64,000 bases of DNA from Closterium sp. Naga37s-1 (GCA_947471745.1 CANJKZ010000078.1:2236501-2300500), one strand, 5' to 3'; positions 43,541 through 55,342 are shown, counted from the first letter of the stretch. A program made the numbers and translations. Notes: generated by a model not told the origin, from the sequence alone.

Positions 43541-46500
43541 TTGCTGCCATGTATGCTGTGACTGATAGTGCTGAGGGTGACTGTTACCTGAATGTCCCGC
43601 CCGACCCGGGCATTGAGGCTGCTGCTCTAGGTGCTAGTGCGTCTACTGCTCCAGGTGCTGGTGAGTCTGCTCTCTATGGTACTGCACCTACTGAGGCCTT
43701 GCACACTTTCACACTTGACTCTGGTGCCTCGCGCTCTTTCTTCCGAGACAGCACCACACTCCCGCCGCTCAGTCGGCCTGTCGCAATCTCCCTGGCTGAC
43801 CCCTCTGGGGGCCCACTCCTTGCGCACTCTTCCACGGTTCTACCGTGTCCTGCGGCCCCGTCGGGCTTGCTGTCTGGACTCCACCTCCCCTCGTTCTCTA
43901 CGAACCTGGTGAGTGGAGCAGACCTCCAGGACGCGTGGGTTGACCAGTTCACCCTTGGAGGTCAGCGTGTGACCCACTGCACTTGCTCTCGGACGGGCCG
44001 CCACCTGGCCACGTTTACGCGTCGGGCTCGGTTGAGTCTGTACACACTGACTACTGCGTCTCCTCCGGTCACTGCGTCTGGTCAGGTAGCCGCGTCTAGT
44101 CAGGTGTTTGCTGCAACGTCCAGGTCTAGTCCAGAGTCTGCCCCCTGCTCGTGTCGTCCTCTGTCGCACGAGACTCTCCTTTGGCACCACCGCCTTGGTC
44201 ACCCCTCCCTGCCTCGTCTTTGAGGTATGGCCTCCCGTACCCTTGTCTCGGGTCTCCCCCGGTCCCTCCCTCTCCTTCCTCCGGGGCCTGCCCCTACCTG
44301 TGTTCCGTGTGTCGAGGGCCGGCAGTACTCCGCTCCTCACTCCTCCACGTTCCCTCCGACGGGGGCTCCCCTGCAGACTCTTCACATGGACGTGTGGGGC
44401 TTAGCCCGCGTCCGTGGACAGGGTCACGAGCGTTACTTCCTGCTGGTCGTTGACAACTACTCGCGTTACACCACAGTCTTCCCCTTGCGCAGCAAGGGTG
44501 AGGTCACGAAGGTGTTGATCGACTGGATCCGCGGTGCCCGTCGCCAGCTCAGCGAGCGTTTCGGCTCGGACCTTCCTGTTCTGCGTCTGCACTCAGACAG
44601 AGGTGGTGAGTTTTCCTCCGACCTTCTGAGGGCTTTCTGTTGTGCGGAGGGCATCCGCCAGACGTTCACGCTTCCGGCCTCCCCACAGCAAAATGGGATT
44701 GCTGAGCGCCACATTGGCATGGTCATGGACGTCACTTGTACGTCCATGATCCATGCGGCTGCTCCCCATTTTCTGTGGCCGTTCGCGGTTTAGTACGCTG
44801 CGCATCAGATCAACCTTCAGCCTCGTGTCTCCTTGCTGGAGACCATACCTACTCTGCGGTGGACGGGGAAGGTTGGCGATGCGTCTGTGTTCCGTGTCTG
44901 GGGATCTCGAGCTTTTGTCCGCGATACTTCAGCGGACGAGCTGTCCTCCCGTGCCGTTCCCTGCGTCTTCCTTGGCTTCCCCCCTGATGCACCCGGGTGG
45001 CAGTTCTACCACCCCACCTCGCGTCGTGTTCTGTCCTCTCAGGACATCACGTTTGACGAGTCGGTGTCTTACTACCGTCTCTTTCCCTACCGCACTGCCT
45101 CTCTCCCCCCCCCGCCACTCTTCCTAGCACCAGGTGCTCCTCCAGTAGACCCCCTCCCCCCTCAGGGTCCTGCCCCCTCAGGTGTGTCCCAGGTAGACCG
45201 TGCCGAGCCGGTCGAGGTAGCTGTCGACTCAGGTGCTGCTAGGGGTGCTGAGCCTGTGGGTGCGGGGACTGGGGGTGCTGAGCCTGGGGTTTCTGTGTCT
45301 GAGGGTGCGGAGCCTGGGGGTGCTGAGCCTGAGCGTGTGGAGCCTGGAGGTGCTGAGCCTGGGGGTGCTGAGTCTGGGAGTGCTGAGCCTCGGGGTGCTG
45401 AGCCTGAGCGTGCTGCATCTGGAGGTCCTCAGGATGTCCCGTCGCGGCGGGATCCCCTCTCTCCGCAGCAGCTTCGTGAGTGGTACGCTCGGCGCTGTCG
45501 AGGTGCTGCTGGTGCTGCTGGTGCTGCTGGTGTTGGAGGTGCTGCTGGAGCTGCTGGAGGTGCTGCTGGTGCTGGAGCTGCTGGAGGTGCTTTTGGCGCT
45601 GCTGTAGGTGCTGCTGGTGCTGGAGTTGCTGGAGGTGCTGCTGGAGGTGCTGGTGCTGTTGGAGATCCTGCTGGTGTTGGAGCTACTGGAGGTGCTGGAG
45701 CAGTTGGTCCTCGAGGTGCTCGTACTGGAGGTACTGGAGCTGCTGGGGCTGGTGGTGCTGCAGGAGTTGGAGCTGCTGGAGGTACTGGAGCTGGTGGTGC
45801 TGCGGGAGTTGTAGCTGGCGACCCTGGAGCTGAGGGTACTGGTGCTGTCTCTGCTGTTTCTGGAGGCGCTGCGCGGCCGCGGCCGTACTACGTTCCGCTC
45901 CTTCAGCAGGTTCTTGGTCTCCCGCCTTCTCCTGGTCCTACTCCTCCTTTACTGAGTCCACCGCCTGTCCAGTCACAGTCGCAGTGACAGCCGACCTCTC
46001 CACTGCCTGGTCCTTCTCCTTACTCTGGACCGACTAGAGGTCTTACGGAGCGTCGTGAGCCTGAGTCGCGTCCTGTGTCGCCTGAGTCTCGTTCTGCGTT
46101 GCCTGTCCGCACTGTTCGCGCTGGTCGTCGTGTTTTGCGTCCGCGTCCTCCTCCTGTCCCTGGCACTCACTCTATGACACTACGTCCTTCCACTGCTCCA
46201 CAGCGTGTCCCTCTGCCGTCTCCTCCTGCATCCTGTCTTCCTGACGGTCCGGACCCGGAGTCTAACTTCCTTCGTGCTGCTAGTCCTACTGTCATGCGCT
46301 TTCTGGCCACTGCTGTCACTGACCCTTTGTTTGAGTCCACTGCTGCGTCTGCTCTCGTTGCTGAGCTTGTTGACTTTGCTGCAGCCAGTCGCCTAGACTT
46401 CGCCACTAGTCTTGTTGCTGAGTCTGCGTCTGCGTCTGTCTGTCCTCCGTCCGTCGGGGGTGAGTGTGCTCTTGGCACGGACGTTCTTGACGACAGATAG

Positions 46501-47022
46501 GAGGAGTTTGAGTGCTTGGCCGCTGCTGTACCTCATCTCGTGTCCATGCTGCTTGCCCCTGAGGGAGACCCGGATGCACCAGACATCCCGACCCCGCGCT
46601 CTTACGCAGAGGCGATAGAGGGTCCCTACTCCTCTCAGTAGCAGGCAGCCATGGACGCCGAGATGGCTTCCTGGAAGTCCACAGGCACCTACGTCGACGA
46701 GGTTCCCCCGCCTGGGGCGAACATCGTCAGAGGCATGTGGATCTTCAGGGTGAAGCGGCCGCCGGGTTCTCCGCCTGTCTTCAAGGCGCGTTACGTTGCA
46801 CGTGGCTTCGGTCAGCGACAAGGAGTTGACTTCTTCCAGACCTTCTCCCCTACCCCGAAGATGACCACTCTTCGGGTACTGCTGCACGTCGCCGCTCAGC
46901 GTGACTACGAGCTCCACTCGCTTGACTTCAGCACAGCCTTCCTACAGGGTAGCCTGCACGAGGAGATCTGGCTGCGCCGCCCACCTGGCTTCACTGGGTT
47001 GTTTCCTGCTGGTACCCAGTGG
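43541..47022 (+). pseudogene. pol: D2 protease, integrase, linker and RT start
   Basis: Protease LDSGASRSFFRD is near 43720. The IN zinc site HHRLGH is near 44190 and the catalytic MDVWG, HSDRGGEFSS and GIAERHIGM lie between 44386 and 44720. After the linker (45230-45980), RT begins at 46651 and ends abruptly in GTQWS at 47022. Stops: TGA 44221 (for Arg), TAG 44791 and 46498 (for Gln), TAG 46639 (for Trp) and TGA near 45985. Confidence 0.9.
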
Positions 47023-50000
47023 AGCGGAGGAGGAGGAGGAGTACGGAGAGAACATGTGGGGCACTATTGCGAGTGCGGCATTCTCCAATCCGACTTTGGC
47101 TACGGGGGAGTGTGATTGGCTCACCTTGCATCGGCGAATGGGGCATGTGGCCCTGCCCATCTTGCAGCAGCTAGTGAAGAATGAGATGGTTGCTGGCATA
47201 CGTGTGAAGGGGGAGCCCGATGAGGTACTTGGCTGCCCGACGTGCATGCAAGCCAAGTTCACCCGTTTCCCGTTCTCTAGTTCGGAGGCAACGGCTAAGG
47301 CACCACTTGATGAGGTGGTGATGGACGTGGTGGGCCCCCTGAAGCTTGGAGCTGCTGGAGCTGAGTACTTTCTCACCATTGTGGACGTCTACACTCGCAT
47401 GACTTGGGTGTACGTGCTGTCCAAGAAGAGTGACGTGGCTGAAACGGTGAAGACCGATTGGTTGCCGATGGTGGAGCGACAACAAGACCGGCTAGTGAAG
47501 GCAATCCGCACCGATCGAGGGGGAGAGTTCTTGAGCAAGGAGTTTGGATTGTGGCTGAAGAAGAATGGCATAAGGCACTCCCTTACCATGCCATACTCCC
47601 CTGCAATGAACGGCATCGCCGAGCGAGCGAACCGGACAATCACGGAGACGGCGCGCGGGTTGCTCATTGAAGCCGGGCTACCCGAATATTTCTGGCCTGA
47701 TGCGGTGCGGAGTGCATGTGTGGCCAAGAACAGAGCTTTGACTCATGTGGGAGCAGACAAATGGGTGCCCTATGTGGAGTGGATTGGAAGGAAGCCAAAG
47801 GTGGATATGCTTCGGGTGTTCGGGTGCATGTGCATGGCGCTCGTGCCTAAGCATCTTCGGCACAACAAGCTCGGTGCCAAGGCGATATGGGCTGTGCACT
47901 TGGGCATGGCTCAAAACAGCAACGGGTGGCTTCTTTGGGACCCATTCACCAAGAAATTCTTGGTGAGCAGGGACTGCAAATTCATGGAGAATCTGATGTA
48001 CAAGGATTGGAAGGCGGAGAATGAGGCGAAGATAGGCGTGCGGTTGGGGGACGTGAAGAGTTCCGATTTGGAGCATGTGGAGCTGCCCTTGGAGCTGAGC
48101 AGCGGCAGCACCACCACAAGGCAATCTTCCCTTGTGAATGGGGGAGAGGAGGCCAAGGATGCAGAGGAAGAAGAGGAGGAGGTTCAGCAAGTGAGCGAGC
48201 GTGCACCGACACTTCCTTCTCGCACTACGAGTGCTCCACGGATCCGAGTCACCCCGCAGCAACGCCAAGGCCTTCATGTCCCTGCAGCTGAGGAAGAAGG
48301 AAGGGGCAAAAGGAGAATCCAATCCCCAAATAGGCTGACCTATGAGGCACTGGGAAAGCCAGCCAAGTCAGCCTTGGCCGGAGCGGCACTTATAGTTGGA
48401 GAAGACGAGGAGAGTGACTACGAGGAGTGTGCCTTCGCGTTCTTCTCTCCGGTGGAGATGCCGGGGGAACCAGCAACTCTCAAGGAGGCCTTGGAGAGTA
48501 GTGATGCTGAGGAGTGGAAGAAGGCAATGGAGAGTGAGCTGAAGAGCATTGAGGAGAACGGAACATGGGAATTGGTGGAGCTACCGGAGGGGCGTAAGGC
48601 GATTACGTCCAAGTGGCTCTTCAAGATCAAGTCCGATGCCGACGGCAAGATCGAGCGCTACAAGTCTAGGCTTGTGGCGAAGGGGTACCAGCAGAAGGAG
48701 AAGGTGGACTATAAGGAGTTGTTTGCTCCTGTGGTGAAGCCGACGACGCTGCGAACCCTACTCGCGGGAGCTGCCATCAAAGGATGGGTGGTGAAACAAA
48801 TGGATGTCACAACGGCATTCCTCAATGGCGTCCTTGAGGAAGAGATTTTCATGGCGCAGCCAGAGGGGTTTGATGATGGTAGTGGCAGAGTTTTGAGGCT
48901 GAAGAAGGCCCTTTATGGACTGAAGCAGGCCCCTAGGCAGTGGTACTTGAAGCTGCGAGGAGTTTTGGAGGAGATCGGCTTCACTCCCTCAACGGCCGAT
49001 CACTCATTGTTCATGCTTGGCGAGGGGGAGCAGAGGAGCTTCATGGTGGTGTACGTGGATGACATCCTCATCTTTTCACCCTCATCTGACCTTGTGAAGG
49101 AGGTGATGCTGAAGCTTCAGGACAAGTTTAAGTGTAAGGCCCTTGGTGACGTCAACTTCTACCTTGGGCTTCACATTGAACGTGATGTGGAGAAGCGGTG
49201 CATGCGGGTGCATCAACGGAAGTACCTGGAGGCATTGGCTGCCAACTTTGGGCAGAGTGAAGGCCATGTGGCTACACCCTTTCCCTCTGGTTTCAAGTGT
49301 GTGAAGGGACCAGAGGAGGAGAGCGTTGGTGAAGAGGAGAGGCGCCGTTTTCACTCGTTGGTGGGCAGCCTCATGTACGCGGCGGTAAACACCCGACCGG
49401 ACGTCGCGTTTGCTACCGGACAGTTGGCTAGGGTTGTTCAATGCCCTAATGAGGAGCAGGTAGCAGCTGGAATGAGAGTGGCCAAGTATCTTGGCCAAAC
49501 ACCGACCGTTGGGCTGCAATATTCGGCGGCGGCGCAAAGGCGCCATAAGGGCGCGGATGGTGTTGAACCCGGGCGTTTGTTCCTCACCGCATTCTCGGAT
49601 GCTTCTTTTGCATCAGAACCAGAGGACATGACAATTGTTGGAGGGTTCATTTGCTGTGTTGGTGGAGGCCCAACTGCTTGGGAGAGCAAGAAGCAGGTGG
49701 ATCAAGCATTGAGCTCGGTGGAGTCCGAGTATATGGCACTCTTCCGTGCCGTACGAGAGATTGTGTGGCAGCGGCGTTTGTTGGCTGAATTGGGGGAGGA
49801 GCAGCAAGGACCTACCCCACTCTACTGTGACAGCCAGGGTGCCATTGCTCTTGCTAAGAACCCTGTGTTGCATGGCCTCACCAAGCACATGAGGGTGAAG
49901 TGGCATTGGACGAGGAGCATGGTGGCCGCGGGTGAAGTTGAGTTGCACTATGTGAAGACGACAAGGCAGCCAGCTGACATGATGACCAAGAGGCTGGTGG

Positions 50001-50050
50001 AGCAGCAGCATTCGAAGTGTTGCAAGCTGGCTGGGATGGCTCTGAACTGA
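47023..50050 (+). CDS. pol: Lineage E copia pol (integrase, RT, RNase H), open to the end
   Basis: It is open with no internal stop. Visible: zinc site HRRMGH and CPTC, catalytic MDVVGP, RTDRGGEF and GIAERANRTI, then an acidic linker, RT (SKWLFKIKSDADGKIERYKSRLVAKGYQ-like start, DVTTAFLNGVLEEEIFM, YGLKQAPRQWY, YVDDILIF) and RNase H (FSDASFAS, ESEYMAL, YCDSQGAIALAKNP, KHMRVKWHW). It resembles plant Tork/Retrofit-type pol more than its host D2. Gag, protease and the 5' LTR are missing. The open frame formally extends back to 46901 by reading D2 out of frame, so there is no native start. Confidence 0.92.
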
Positions 50051-50068
50051 GAGAGCAAGATCCTAAGG

Positions 50069-50860
50069 TGCAACCCTACGGTTTGCATTCGGCTTGTTGT
50101 CCGTGTGCGTGCATGCGTGTGTGCATGGAATGGTATGAGGGCATGAAATAATATATATTTCATGTTTACAATAGTGTGTGTATGATGAAGCATGATTTCG
50201 AATGTGTGCGTCGAGTCAATAGCGAGTTATCGCTAGTCGCGTGTCACGTCGTCGTTTGCGTGTCGTGTGCGGTTTTCTTTTTTGTCGTGTGTGGAACGTT
50301 CGGCGTGTCGCAGGTGTGCGCAGCAGACTTCCAAGAACTCAAGGAAGAATTTACCTTGAAGAACCAGAGCCTTGGTTTCAAGATTCAAGTTATTTCGAAG
50401 CTCTCCAAAAGGGTAAACTTTAAGATAGTGAGAATAGTTGCATTACTTTGTGTAGTGTAACATTTCTCTTGGTGTGGGCCCTTGAGGAGGGTAGTTTCGA
50501 GACCCTTCGTGGTTGGGGACAGTGTGGCACTGTTCCACATCACTGTACCTCGGCTCTTGGGGTTTGTAGGAGCTGGGAGTCATTCCCAACTCGTAACTCT
50601 TCCTATCTTGTGTTCTAAGACTATAGTGGCTGCCATAGTACCGTTCGTTCAAACCGACGCTGTGTCGTCAATTCTTTATGAAATCGTGCAATCTAAATTG
50701 CTTATTGTAGGCGACGTCAAGACGCTCCAGATCCAATTTGAATCAAGTCATTTGCAGGTGTGAGCAGAACGCTATCAACGTTTGAAGCCGCTGTGCAGAA
50801 ATCCGTCTGTGCACTCTATCTTTCGTTTTAGGCACATTCAAGGCTATTGTGACTATAACA
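50069..50860 (+). repeat. 3' LTR of lineage E
   Basis: 792 bp, TGCAACCCTACGG to GTGACTATAACA. It is matched by the solo LTR at 53644-54456 and is followed directly by D2's PPT TGGGGGTG. Confidence 0.9.
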
Positions 50861-50868
50861 TGGGGGTG

Positions 50869-50999
50869 TGTCAAACATATATGCTATAGTCTATCTAGGC
50901 TGTAGTGGGGTGGTTCTTATAGGGTACAACACTTTTAGGTTTCCTACTTGTACCCACCTGCTTGCTAGTTCAGTCACTCATTCGGTCAATTTTCTAACA
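50869..50999 (+). repeat. 3' LTR of D2
   Basis: 131 bp, followed by TSD TCGGG at 51000-51004. Confidence 0.93.
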
Positions 51000-51299
51000 T
51001 CGGGCACCATGTTGTCATGCGTGGATCCTTCATTGCCTCGTAGAGGCTCCGGATCTACTTCGGCGTTAGGAGGAGTGGGCATGGAGTGAGTGGGAGAGGG
51101 AATAGAGAGGGTGGGGGATGGCATGGAGGCGGCATTGTGGCGGTTCATGAGGAATGGGTTGCCACTATTTGCCACAGCTGCATTACGCAAATTCCCGGGG
51201 CATCGTCCTCCATGCCGATGGTTCGTTACGTTGCCTCTTGTTGTGAAGCCCGTGGCAGGACAATCGGGGCAGCTGTACACCATTGCCCTGTACTGTTTA

Positions 51300-52260
51300 G
51301 AAAAAAGGAAGAGGGTGGGGCGGATAGGGAGAGGGTGGGGCAGGGTTTAGTATTGTGGGGCAGGGGGGGAGAGTGTGGGGTGGGAAAACATGACCAGGAG
51401 CAGAGAGTTTCCCTGGGTGGGGCGGATCAAGATAGGGAATGGAGGCCAAAGGGAGGAAACGGAGGGCACTGAGAGGAGATGGTGGGGTGAGGGAATGGAG
51501 GGCAGAGGGAAGGAAGGGAGGGCACAGAGAGGGGATGGCAGAGAGGGGGAATGGCAGGGCAGAGCGAAGGAACGGAGGGCAGAGAGAGGGGATGGCGGGG
51601 TGAGGGAATGGAGGGCAGAGGGAAGGACGGGAGGGCACAGAGAGGGGATGGCAGAGAGGGGGAATGGCAGGGCAGAGCGAAGGAACGGAGGGCAGAGAGA
51701 GGGGATGGCGGGGTGAGGGAATGGAGGGCAGAGGGAAGGAAGGGAGGGCACAGAGAGGGGATGGCAGAGAGGGGGAATGGCAGGGCAGAGCGAAGGAACG
51801 GAGGGCAGAGAGAGGGGATGGCGGGGTGAGGGAATGGAGGGCAGAGGGAAGGACGGGAGGGCACAGAGAGGGGATGGCAGAGGAGGGGAATGGCAGGGCA
51901 GAGCGAAGGAACGGAGGGCAGAGAGAGGGGATGGCGGGGTGAGGGAATGGAGGGCAGAGGGAAGGACGGGAGGGCACAGAGAGGGGATGGCAGAGAGGTG
52001 GGGAAGTGAGGAAAGGATGGTGGGGAAGAGGGGGAAGGAAGGTGGGGAAGTGAGGGAAGGATGGTGGGGAAGAGGTTGAAGGATGGTGAGGAATGGGGGG
52101 AAGGAAGGTGGGGAACAAGGGGGAGGATGGTGCGGACCAGGGGGGAACAAGGTGGGGAATGGGGGGAAGCGAGGTGGGGAATGGGGGGAAGCGAGGTGAT
52201 GAGCTAGGGGAAACAGTGTGGGCACCCGGGGAAGCAAGGTGAGGAAAGGCGGGAAGTTCG
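51300..52260. repeat. Purine-rich tandem repeat, 113-bp unit
   Basis: G/A-rich units (GAGGGAATGGAGGGCAGAGGGAAGGA, GGCAGAGAGAGGGGATGG) repeat every 113 bp from about 51480 to 51990. They degrade into GGGGAAGGAAGG motifs to 52260. Long open frames on either strand (Ser/Pro/Leu/Cys or Arg/Glu/Gly) are products of the repeat. Confidence 0.92.
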
Positions 52261-52540
52261 GATTCACTGCGCGCGTGCGATGTGCGCAGTGAATCCGCTC
52301 GGCACAAGGCCTCGCATGCGCCGAGCATCGGAGTCACTGCGCGCGTGCGATGTGCGCCGTGAATCCGCTCGGCGCAAGGCCTCGCATGCGCCGAGCATCG
52401 GAGTCACTGCGCGCGTGCGATGTGCGCCGTGAATCCGCTCGGCGCAAGGCCTCGCATGCGCCGAGCATCGGATTCACTGCGCGCGTGCGATGTGCGCCGT
52501 GAATCCGCTCGGCGCAAGGCCTCGCATGCGCCGAGCATCA
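52261..52540. repeat. 70-bp tandem repeat, four units
   Basis: Units start at 52261, 52331, 52401 and 52471 with GA(T/G)TCACTGCGCGCGTGCGATG. Each also contains CTCGCATGCGCCGAGCATC. Nearly identical copies. Confidence 0.95.
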
Positions 52541-52644
52541 CTTACCGGGTTGCGCCGAGCCTCTCATGCACGTCATGCCCCGCAATAGCGACGAGCATGC
52601 GCACGGCGTGTTCACGGGGATGCGCGAAGCAAGGAATGCTCGAT

Positions 52645-52890
52645 TCGCCGAGCATCACTTGCACGGCGCGCACCGCATCATGCACGCCGTGCATCCGCTC
52701 GGCTTCATCATGATGAGGTGATGCGCCGAGCATCACTTGCACGGCGCGCACCACATCATGCACGCCGTGCATCCGCTTGGCTTCATCATGATGAGGTGAT
52801 GCGCCGAGCATCACTTGCACGGCGCGCACCGCGTCACGCACGGCGTGTTCACGGGCTTGCGCAGAGATTCTCATGCCACGGGCTCTCTGC
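52645..52890. repeat. 78-bp tandem repeat, about three units
   Basis: CGCCGAGCATCACTTGCACGG recurs with 78-bp spacing (CATCACTT at 52653, 52731 and 52809). It shares the CGCCGAGCATC core with the 70-bp array. Confidence 0.9.
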
Positions 52891-53643
52891 ATTCGCGCCG
52901 AGCCTCAGCTATTGCTATGTTTTAGGTGCAAAACGGCTCTCGTCGCCTACGCGCCGAGAATGTGGGTTCATCATTTACATTGCAGTTTTTTCCACTAACA
53001 TGGATGGTGAAGGAAAAGAATGCGTAAGGAGGGACTAACCTTGTAGGAGATTAATCGGAAGAGCCGAAAACGGGCGCAATGAGCTCCGCAATGAGCTCAT
53101 AAAGCTCCGCCAGTGACCACAGCTGGGGCGGTGAAGGTGTCTGAATTTCTTGGGGCGAGAGCTAATGTTCAACTTCGAGTGGAAAAAAAGCTGCGTGAAC
53201 ACACTACTGCAGAATGATGTACCGCACAATAGGCCAGGAACTTAACGGGATTTGGCTCTTACAACAGGTCCAGCAATGTAGATATTCTAAAGAATCCCTG
53301 CCTAACCGTACTGGATGTCAAGTATACCGCTTTTAATACATGTATACCATTTCCAACCGCACTCGTACAATCTCGCAACATGCCCCACCGCCGAAGGGCA
53401 TCCAATTTCGAGGTGCATTTCGTTTATGAGAGGTGCTGAATATGTTTGAAACGGTTGAAGAATCTAGCGCACCGCATCACCACGAAATGAACGTGCACAT
53501 GTTGACCCTGGGTTAGGGAATGCCGATGTGAATTTTAGCCCAAATCCGAACACGACTCGGAAGATTAGCACACGACTCGAAACAAATTCAAGCCGCGAGA
53601 TCCCATAACGGCGCGTTGACCGATGGGCTGTGGTTTGTGTTGG
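52891..53643. other. Non-coding stretch, nothing recognised
   Basis: No coding frame or known repeat could be supported between the 78-bp array and the solo LTR. Confidence 0.5.
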
Positions 53644-54456
53644 TGCAACCCTACGGTTTGCACTCGGCTTGTTGTCCGTGTGCGTGAATGTGTGTGTGTA
53701 TGGAATGGTATGAGGGCATGGGATAATATATATTTCATGCTTATAATTGTGTGTGAATGTTGAGTCATGATGTCGAGTGTGTGTGTCGAGTCAATAGCGA
53801 GTTATCGCTAGACGCGTGTTACGCGGTCGTTTGTGTCTCGCGCGCGGTTTCTATTTTGTCGTGCGCGGTTTCTATTTTGTCCTGTGTCGAACGTTCGGCG
53901 TGTCGCAGGTGTGTGCAGCAGACCCATCAAGAACTCAAGGATGAGTTTGTGATGAAGAGCCCGAGCCTTGGTGTCAAGCCTCAAGTGATTTCGAAGCTTG
54001 CCAAAAGGGTACACCTCAAGATATTGAAGATAGTTACATTACTTTGTGTAGTGTAACATTTCACTTGGTGTAGGCCCTAGTGAAGGGTAGTTTCGAGACC
54101 CTTCGTGGTTGGGGACAGTGTGGCACTGTTCCACATCACTGTACCTCGGCTCTTGGGGTTTGTAGGAGCTGGGAGTCATTCCCAACTCGTAACTCTTCCT
54201 ATCTTGTGTTCTAAGACTATAGTGGCTGCCATAGTACCGTTCGTTCAAACCGACGCTGTGTCGTCAATTCTTTATCAAATCGTGCAATCTAAATTGCTAA
54301 TTGTAGACGACGTGAAGACGCTCCAGATCCAATTTGAATCAAGTCATTTGCAGCTGTGAGCAGAACGCTATCAACGTTTGAAGCCGCTGTGCAGAAATCC
54401 GTCTGTGCTCTCTATCTTTCGTTTTAGGCACATTCAAGCCTATTGTGACTATAACA
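53644..54456 (+). repeat. Solo LTR of copia lineage E
   Basis: 813 bp, strongly similar along its length to 50069-50860, including the CTTCGTGGTTGGGGACAGTG block. No internal element sequence adjoins it. Flanks GTTGG (53639-53643) and GTTTG (54457-54461) agree at four of five bases. LTR-LTR recombination would explain it. Confidence 0.88.
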
Positions 54457-55342
54457 GTTTGACTCGCGGGAACAACGGCGAGATTAAGTTATTCTACAGA
54501 TAAAGTACAAACAAAATTGCGTCAGTCTAAAAAAACAATTTAACTGTCTTGCAAATACAACACCAATTACATCACATCATGGCAAGTAAAACACATGGAG
54601 AGTGGAAGAAAAAAAACATATATCCCTAACATCACCATCAAAACGAAATAAATCACCAACACTATAAGTCTACAACATCTAAAACCTTAGTTAGGGCAAC
54701 CACAAACAACAACATTGCATAATACAGCTTACTGTTCACTAATCGATGCATAAAAATAAAACCATTACATCATTGTTCAAACACACACCACAACAAAAAT
54801 CCCCTAACTCCTCAAATGAGTGTAAGACATTTGTTACTTATCCATCCACAATGTGTACACACAATAAAAATCGCATCTACAGAATGTCAAAGGGCATGCT
54901 TCGATATAGGCGAGGTGAAGCCAAACGGAAGAGGTGACGTGTCAACCCAAGTCACCCGAAACAGAGCTTCCAGCTGAATATACGTGTCCACGTATGCAAA
55001 ACGCCTGTTTGCAGTCACTTCGCAGAATCGAACGATCCACCCACACCTATGCCACCCAACTCCGTGCCCTTACATGCGAGTTTCGACCATTCCCCCCCCC
55101 AAACACCCCAACCCAGCCGCACATGTAAAAACCCACTCTACAGAATCATTTCCAGAGCACCCCCTGGTGCTCCTCGAAACTCGATTTGCCTGGAGGCCTG
55201 TTCGGGGATGGCTCACAAACTTTCTGATGTGGAAGCGACCTTTGACACTAGTGTATGCTCTCGGAAGCCGTGATATTCCATCATACTCGCGTGATCCAAG
55301 CCATTTGACTCAGGTTGTGTTGAGCTTCACCTCAGCAGCCAA
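54457..55342. other. A/T-rich intergenic stretch, nothing recognised
   Basis: It is A/C-rich with short frames only. The upstream part of the LRR gene may lie at its end, but no clear exon was identified. Confidence 0.5.

Larger units (their letters stand above)
41223..50999 (+). mobile_element. Ty1/copia element D2, chimeric with lineage E
   Basis: 9,777 bp with 131-bp LTRs (about four differences) and TSD TCGGG (41218-41222 and 51000-51004). From the 5' LTR to 47022 it is a member of the A/C/G family (leader, Gag, PR, IN, linker, start of RT). From 47023 to 50860 it is a different copia lineage (IN, RT, RNase H and a 792-bp LTR). It returns to its own PPT and 3' LTR at 50861. Confidence 0.93.
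32276..51283 (-). pseudogene. Plavaka-type transposase gene, split by three LTR elements
   Basis: The gene starts with a C2H2-like finger (YSCPDCPATGFTTRGNVTNHRHGGRC; 51283-51005). After element D2 it continues at 41217-40691 (LTCGVSKKKVDELLHIFNHH, FYCDAIQGIKDLL), and after C1 at 36091-35110 with the catalytic-type core (LILASDETHLD, GHPIYLTLANIDK, SCTKQGWNTSHPCSIC, MPDIMHQADLGILEYIIDAI). Then come exons near 35042-34754 and 34650-34450 and a final exon (34248-34004 joined past element F to 32408-32276). The SDxTxLxxxGxxxxxPxYLTxxNI signature is typical of Plavaka (CACTA-like KDZ relatives). In-frame stops occur near 41185, 35210 and 34794, so it is dead. Confidence 0.8.

Noticed and set aside
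46901..47022. Native N-terminus for the 1,049-codon frame
   Set aside because: This part is D2 RT read in the wrong frame; only the part after 47022 is lineage-E protein.
51297..52337. 346-codon minus-strand frame rich in Ser, Leu, Cys and Pro
   Set aside because: A 113-bp repeat unit without stops gives open frames in several phases; no conserved domain.
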